From contig NZ_OX044366.1 of NCBI RefSeq assembly GCF_943846705.1, forward strand, positions 4,162,838-4,226,837: DNA of 64,000 nt, in the 5' to 3' direction. This DNA is from an uncultured Pseudomonas sp. Lineage in GTDB: Bacteria; Pseudomonadota; Gammaproteobacteria; Pseudomonadales; Pseudomonadaceae. Below are positions 61,201 to 64,000 of this stretch, piece after piece. The number at the start of each line of letters is the position of its first letter. Positions within the stretch are counted from its first letter, which is position 1. The notes below the pieces were generated by a model. That model searched no databases. It was not told the origin of the DNA and saw only the letters and a list, made by a program, of their open reading frames with translations. The translations under genes were made by a program, and so were the position numbers.

Positions 61201-64000
61201 ACGCCGCACCGAACAGCGTGACCGGTAACGTGCTGGGCAACGACAGCGTCGGTGCCGATGCCAACGCCACCCCAGTGACTGCCGGGGTGTTCAGCAACGC
61301 CAGCGGCTACGGCACCCTGACCCTCAACAGTGACGGCAGCTACAGCTACGCCCTGAACAACGGCAACGCTGCGGTCAACGCCCTGAATGACGGCCAGTCG
61401 CTGACTGACAGCTTCACCTACACCCTCACCGACGGTGACGGCAGCAGCACCACGGCGACCCTGGTCATCACCATCAATGGCCGCACCGATGGCCCGCCTC
61501 GCGTGGACATCCCGGACACCGATGGTGCGGCCAACGCCACTGACAGCACCCTGCCGGAAACCGCCGGCGCCACTGCCGGCTCGTTCAGCGTCAGCGCCGA
61601 AGCCGGCATCGCCTCGATCTCGGTCGGCGGCACGATCCTGACCCTGGCGCAACTGAATGATCTGGCCGCCAACCCCGTGCCGGCGATCAACACCGGCGAA
61701 GGCAGTCTGCAGATCACCGCGTTCAACGCCGCCACCGGCGTGGTCAGCTACACCTATGACCCGAGCGTGCTAACCCACAGCGCCGGGGCTGCGATCACCG
61801 ACAGCATCGCCATCAGCGTCACCGACGCCAACGGCGTAAGCCGCGGCGATAACCTCGACATCGCCATCACCGACAGCACCCCGAGCGCGGTCAACGACGT
61901 CAACAGCATCACTGAAGACGCCGCACCGAACAGCGTGACCGGTAACGTGCTGGGCAACGACAGCGTCGGCGCCGATGCCAACGCCACCCCAGTCACCGCC
62001 GGGGTGTTCAGCAACGCCAGCGGCTACGGCACCCTGACCCTCAACAGTGACGGCAGCTACAGCTACGCCCTGAACAACGGCAACGCTGCGGTCAACGCCC
62101 TGAATGACGGCCAGTCGCTGACTGACAGCTTCACCTACACCCTCACCGACGGTGACGGCAGCAGCACCACGGCGACCCTGGTCATCACCATCAATGGCCG
62201 CACCGATGGCCCGCCTCGCGTGGACATCCCGGACACCGATGGTTCGGCCAACGCCACTGACAGCACCCTGCCGGAAACCGCCGGCGCCACTGCCGGTTCG
62301 TTCAGCGTCAGCGCCGAAGCCGGCATCGCCTCGATCTCGGTCGGCGGCACCACCCTGACCCTGGCGCAACTGAATAACCTCGCCAGCGTCCCGGTAACGC
62401 CGATCAACACCGGCGAAGGCAGTCTGCAGATCACCGCGTTCAACGCCGCCACCGGCGTGGTCAGCTACACCTACGACCCGAGCGTGCTAACCCACAGCGC
62501 CGGGGCGGCGATCACCGACAGCATCGCCATCAGCGTCACCGACGCCAACGGCGTGACCCGTGGCGATAACCTCGACATCGCCATCACCGACAGCACCCCG
62601 AGCGCGGTCAACGACGTCAACAGCATCACTGAAGACGCCACACCGAACAGCGTGACCGGCAACGTGCTGGGCAACGACAGCGTCGGCGCCGATGCCAACG
62701 CCACCCCAGTCACCGCCGGGGTGTTCAGCAACGCCAGCGGCTACGGCACCCTGACCCTCAACAGTGACGGCAGCTACAGCTACGCCCTGAACAACGGCAA
62801 CGCTGCGGTCAACGCCCTGAATGACGGCCAGTCGCTGACTGACAGCTTCACCTACACCCTCACCGACGGTGACGGCAGCAGCACCACGGCGACCCTGGTC
62901 ATCACCATCAATGGCCGCACCGATGGCCCGCCTCGCGTGGACATCCCGGACACCGATGGTGCGGCCAACGCCACTGACAGCACCCTGCCGGAAACCGCCG
63001 GCGCCACTGCCGGTTCGTTCAGCGTCAGCGCCGAAGCCGGCATCGCCTCGATCTCGGTCGGCGGCACCACCCTGACCCTGGCGCAACTGAATAACCTCGC
63101 CAGCGTCCCGGTAACGCCGATCAACACCGGCGAAGGCAGTCTGCAGATCACCGCGTTCAACGCCGCCACCGGCGTGGTCAGCTACACCTACGACCCGAGC
63201 GTGCTAACGCACAGCGCGGGGGCGGCGATCACCGACAGCATCGCCATCAGCGTCACCGACGCCAACGGCGTGACCCGTGGCGATAACCTCGACATCGCCA
63301 TCACCGACAGCACCCCGAGCGCGGTCAACGACGTCAACAGCATCACTGAAGACGCCGCACCGAACAGCGTGACCGGTAACGTGCTGGGCAACGACAGCGT
63401 CGGTGCCGATGCCAACGCCACCCCAGTGACTGCCGGGGTGTTCAGCAACGCCAGCGGCTACGGCACCCTGACCCTCAACAGTGACGGCAGCTACAGCTAC
63501 GCCCTGAACAACGGCAACGCTGCGGTCAACGCCCTGAATGACGGCCAGTCGCTGACTGACAGCTTCACCTACACCCTCACCGACGGTGACGGCAGCAGCA
63601 CCACGGCGACCCTGGTCATCACCATCAATGGCCGCACCGATGGCCCGCCTCGCGTGGACATCCCGGACACCGATGGTGCGGCCAACGCCACTGACAGCAC
63701 CCTGCCGGAAACCGCCGGTGCCACTGCCGGTTCGTTCAGCGTCAGCGCCGAAGCCGGCATCGCCTCGATCTCGGTCGGCGGCACCACCCTGACCCTGGCG
63801 CAACTGAATAACCTCGCCAGCGTCCCGGTAACGCCGATCAACACCGGCGAAGGCAGCCTGCAGATCACCGCATTCAACGCCGCCACCGGCGTGGTCAGCT
63901 ACACCTATGACCCGAGCGTGCTAACCCACAGCGCCGGGGCGGCGATCACCGACAGCATCGCCATCAGCGTCACCGACGCCAACGGCGTAAGCCGCGGCGA
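55266..64000 (+). CDS. lapA: LapA-like giant adhesin (retention-module protein), cut by right edge
   Basis: About 2,911 residues are visible with no stop. Residues 1-~75 match the LapA retention module (MSNIAAIVKNLVGQVFAVS...), followed by LAAGLDPTTDLEAPAAGPS, the region cut by LapG in P. fluorescens LapA; here the dialanine is A101-A102. A short Gly-rich linker and LVLLDETGQQLDP-like segment follow, and from residue ~163 a tandem array of 239-residue units continues past the window end. Each unit joins a T1SS-143-like domain to a VCBS-like domain. The protein is expected to leave by the adjacent LapE-LapB-LapC system and stay cell-bound through its N-terminus. The C-terminus (von Willebrand-like, RTX and secretion signal in LapA) is outside the window. 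GGAG lies 8 bp before the ATG. Confidence 0.93.
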   Translation, partial: MSNIAAIVKNLVGQVFAVSVDGLKRQIFEGERLLIGEQVITGLGGEVTLQLAGGGEVKVASNSSWQAAPTASESDEREPESELEQALAAGLDPTTDLEAPAAGPSTGGGNGGAAGGGHSFVLLDETGQQLDPTVGFKTEGLAFASDINEETNGGLEQDSVATDGPPRVDIPDTDGAANATDSTLPETAGATAGSFSVSAEAGIASISVGGTILTLAQLNDLAANPVPAINTGEGSLQITAFNAATGVVSYTYDPSVLTHSAGAAITDSIAISVTDANGVSRGDNLDIAITDSTPSAVNDVNSITEDAAPNSVTGNVLGNDSVGADANATPVTAGVFSNASGYGTLTLNSDGSYSYALNNGNAAVNALNDGQSLTDSFTYTLTDGDGSSTTATLVITINGRTDGPPRVDIPDTDGAANATDSTLPETAGATAGSFSVSAEAGIASISVGGTILTLAQLNDLAANPVPAINTGEGSLQITAFNAATGVVSYTYDPSVLTHSAGAAITDSIAISVTDANGVSRGDNLDIAITDSTPSAVNDVNSITEDAAPNSVTGNVLGNDSVGADANATPVTAGVFSNASGYGTLTLNSDGSYSYALNNGNAAVNALNDGQSLTDSFTYTLTDGDGSSTTATLVITINGRTDGPPRVDIPDTDGAANATDSTLPETAGATAGSFSVSAEAGIASISVGGTTLTLAQLNNLASVPVTPINTGEGSLQITAFNAATGVVSYTYDPSVLTHSAGAAITDSIAISVTDANGVTRGDNLDIAITDSTPSAVNDVNSITEDAAPNSVTGNVLGNDSVGADANATPVTAGVFSNASGYGTLTLNSDGSYSYALNNGNAAVNALNDGQSLTDSFTYTLTDGDGSSTTATLVITINGRTDGPPRVDIPDTDGAANATDSTLPETAGATAGSFSVSAEAGIASISVGGTTLTLAQLNNLASVPVTPINTGEGSLQITAFNAATGVVSYTYDPSVLTHSAGAAITDSIAISVTDANGVSRGDNLDIAITDSTPSAVNDVNSITEDAAPNSVTGNVLGNDSVGADANATPVTAGVFSNASGYGTLTLNSDGSYSYALNNGNAAVNALNDGQSLTDSFTYTLTDGDGSSTTATLVITINGRTDGPPRVDIPDTDGAANATDSTLPETAGATAGSFSVSAEAGIASISVGGTTLTLAQLNNLASVPVTPINTGEGSLQITAFNAATGVVSYTYDPSVLTHSAGAAITDSIAISVTDANGVTRGDNLDIAITDSTPSAVNDVNSITEDAAPNSVTGNVLGNDSVGADANATPVTAGVFSNASGYGTLTLNSDGSYSYALNNGNAAVNALNDGQSLTDSFTYTLTDGDGSSTTATLVITINGRTDGPPRVDIPDTDGAANATDSTLPETAGATAGSFSVSAEAGIASISVGGTTLTLAQLNNLASVPVTPINTGEGSLQITAFNAATGVVSYTYDPSVLTHSAGAAITDSIAISVTDANGVSRGDNLDIAITDSTPSAVNDVNSITEDAAPNSVTGNVLGNDSVGADANATPVTAGVFSNASGYGTLTLNSDGSYSYALNNGNAAVNALNDGQSLTDSFTYTLTDGDGSSTTATLVITINGRTDGPPRVDIPDTDGSANATDSTLPETAGATAGSFSVSAEAGIASISVGGTTLTLAQLNNLASVPVTPINTGEGSLQITAFNAATGVVSYTYDPSVLTHSAGAAITDSIAISVTDANGVSRGDNLDIAITDSTPSAVNDVNSITEDAAPNSVTGNVLGNDSVGADANATPVTAGVFSNASGYGTLTLNSDGSYSYALNNGNAAVNALNDGQSLTDSFTYTLTDGDGSSTTATLVITINGRTDGPPRVDIPDTDGSANATDSTLPETAGATAGSFSVSAEAGIASISVGGTTLTLAQLNNLASVPVTPINTGEGSLQITAFNAATGVVSYTYDPSVLTHSAGAAITDSIAISVTDANDVSRGDNLDIAITDSTPSAVNDVNSITEDAAPNSVTGNVLGNDSVGADANATPVTAGVFSNASGYGTLTLNSDGSYSYALNNGNAAVNALNDGQSLTDSFTYTLTDGDGSSTTATLVITINGRTDGPPRVDIPDTDGAANATDSTLPETAGATAGSFSVSAEAGIASISVGGTILTLAQLNDLAANPVPAINTGEGSLQITAFNAATGVVSYTYDPSVLTHSAGAAITDSIAISVTDANGVSRGDNLDIAITDSTPSAVNDVNSITEDAAPNSVTGNVLGNDSVGADANATPVTAGVFSNASGYGTLTLNSDGSYSYALNNGNAAVNALNDGQSLTDSFTYTLTDGDGSSTTATLVITINGRTDGPPRVDIPDTDGSANATDSTLPETAGATAGSFSVSAEAGIASISVGGTTLTLAQLNNLASVPVTPINTGEGSLQITAFNAATGVVSYTYDPSVLTHSAGAAITDSIAISVTDANGVTRGDNLDIAITDSTPSAVNDVNSITEDATPNSVTGNVLGNDSVGADANATPVTAGVFSNASGYGTLTLNSDGSYSYALNNGNAAVNALNDGQSLTDSFTYTLTDGDGSSTTATLVITINGRTDGPPRVDIPDTDGAANATDSTLPETAGATAGSFSVSAEAGIASISVGGTTLTLAQLNNLASVPVTPINTGEGSLQITAFNAATGVVSYTYDPSVLTHSAGAAITDSIAISVTDANGVTRGDNLDIAITDSTPSAVNDVNSITEDAAPNSVTGNVLGNDSVGADANATPVTAGVFSNASGYGTLTLNSDGSYSYALNNGNAAVNALNDGQSLTDSFTYTLTDGDGSSTTATLVITINGRTDGPPRVDIPDTDGAANATDSTLPETAGATAGSFSVSAEAGIASISVGGTTLTLAQLNNLASVPVTPINTGEGSLQITAFNAATGVVSYTYDPSVLTHSAGAAITDSIAISVTDANGVSRG
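55560..55574 (+). other. Codons of the predicted LapG cleavage site (A-P-A-A-G)
   Basis: Residues 99-103 of the adhesin read APAAG, preceded by DPTTDLE. In P. fluorescens LapA the periplasmic protease LapG cuts within TAAG. The Ala-Ala-Gly is conserved here; the residue before it is Pro instead of Thr. Whether the substitution is tolerated is not known from the sequence. lapG and lapD are not in this window. Confidence 0.7.
55752..64000 (+). repeat. Twelve tandem 717-bp adhesin repeats (eleven complete, one cut)
   Basis: Units begin at 55752, 56469, 57186, 57903, 58620, 59337, 60054, 60771, 61488, 62205, 62922 and 63639, an exact 717-bp (239-codon) period. The first half of each unit (from DGPPRVDIPDTDG) is T1SS-143-like, with SVSAEAGIASISVGGTTLTL and GVVSYTYDPSVLTHSAG; the second half (from SAVNDVNSITEDA) is VCBS-like, with GNVLGNDSV, GYGTLTLNSDGSYSYALNN and DSFTYTLTDGDGSSTTATLV. 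By eye the units differ at only a few sites: TIL/NDLAANPVPA versus TTL/NNLASVPVTP, SRGD versus TRGD, GAAN versus GSAN, and silent changes. The array continues beyond the window. Confidence 0.95.

Noticed and set aside
56034..63803. Recurrent minus-strand open frames of 199, 105 and 86 residues in every adhesin repeat
   Set aside because: They repeat with the 717-bp period and are antisense shadows of the GC-rich adhesin coding frame; their sequence is low-complexity Gly/Ala/Val or Ser/Ala/Leu with no ribosome sites.
55752..64000. CRISPR or satellite array
   Set aside because: The unit is 717 bp, contains no spacer-repeat structure, and keeps one continuous reading frame.

Overview
The window looks like a chromosomal segment of a GC-rich Pseudomonas. 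The strongest reason is a canonical Pseudomonas core block, algU-mucA-mucB-mucC-mucD followed by lepA-lepB-rnc-era-recO-pdxJ with nadB divergent from algU. Also typical are a tct/OpdH tricarboxylate locus, mmsR-mmsA, and a LapA-type giant adhesin with its type I secretion genes. No tRNA, rRNA, insertion sequence, prophage or CRISPR array was seen. Nearly all ordinary genes are intact. Two genes are cut by the edges: fliF on the left and the adhesin on the right.

Layout. 1-1.4 kb: start of a flagellar basal-body operon (fliE, fliF) with a well-formed sigma-54 promoter. 1.4-5.2 kb: a VF530-like DNA-binding protein, a thioredoxin-fold/2OG-Fe(II) oxygenase fusion, and putP. 5.2-12.7 kb: an HDOD protein; a four-gene operon for a periplasmic cupredoxin, a membrane GGDEF/EAL protein, a DUF3034 outer-membrane-like protein and a truncated-haemoglobin lipoprotein; an AraC regulator; a NIT-like membrane protein; and a chagasin-like inhibitor lipoprotein. 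12.7-29.9 kb: housekeeping (cmoAB, pdxJ-recO-era-rnc-lepB-lepA, the AlgU/Muc envelope-stress system, nadB, ygfX-sdhE, ygfZ, a second HDOD protein).

29.9-37.6 kb: tricarboxylate uptake, with TctE/TctD sensing, OpdH porin, TctCBA transporter and an AbrB-family membrane protein. 37.6-43.1 kb: ung, trmK, and a metal-homeostasis locus. That locus has a CsoR/InrS-like sensor with a C-rich/G-rich palindromic operator, a His-rich exported protein, a HupE/UreJ-like transporter, a membrane anchor protein and a 42-residue His-tailed lipoprotein. 43.1-49.9 kb: the distal valine pathway from isobutyryl-CoA to propionyl-CoA, with its AraC regulator. 50.0-64.0 kb: LapE-LapB-LapC type I secretion genes, divergent from a LapA-like adhesin. 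The adhesin's visible 8.7 kb is a retention module followed by twelve 717-bp, almost identical repeats, each combining a T1SS-143-like and a VCBS-like domain.

Several units look self-contained: sensor, porin and transporter for tricarboxylates; regulator plus five enzymes for valine; secretion machine plus substrate for adhesion. Three dispersed GTAGGATGGGTT-armed inverted repeats and one GTGGGAG-armed repeat sit in intergenic gaps, two of them inside operons. The least explained parts are the cupredoxin/c-di-GMP/haemoglobin operon, the small proteins of the metal locus, and the mosaic history of the adhesin repeats.
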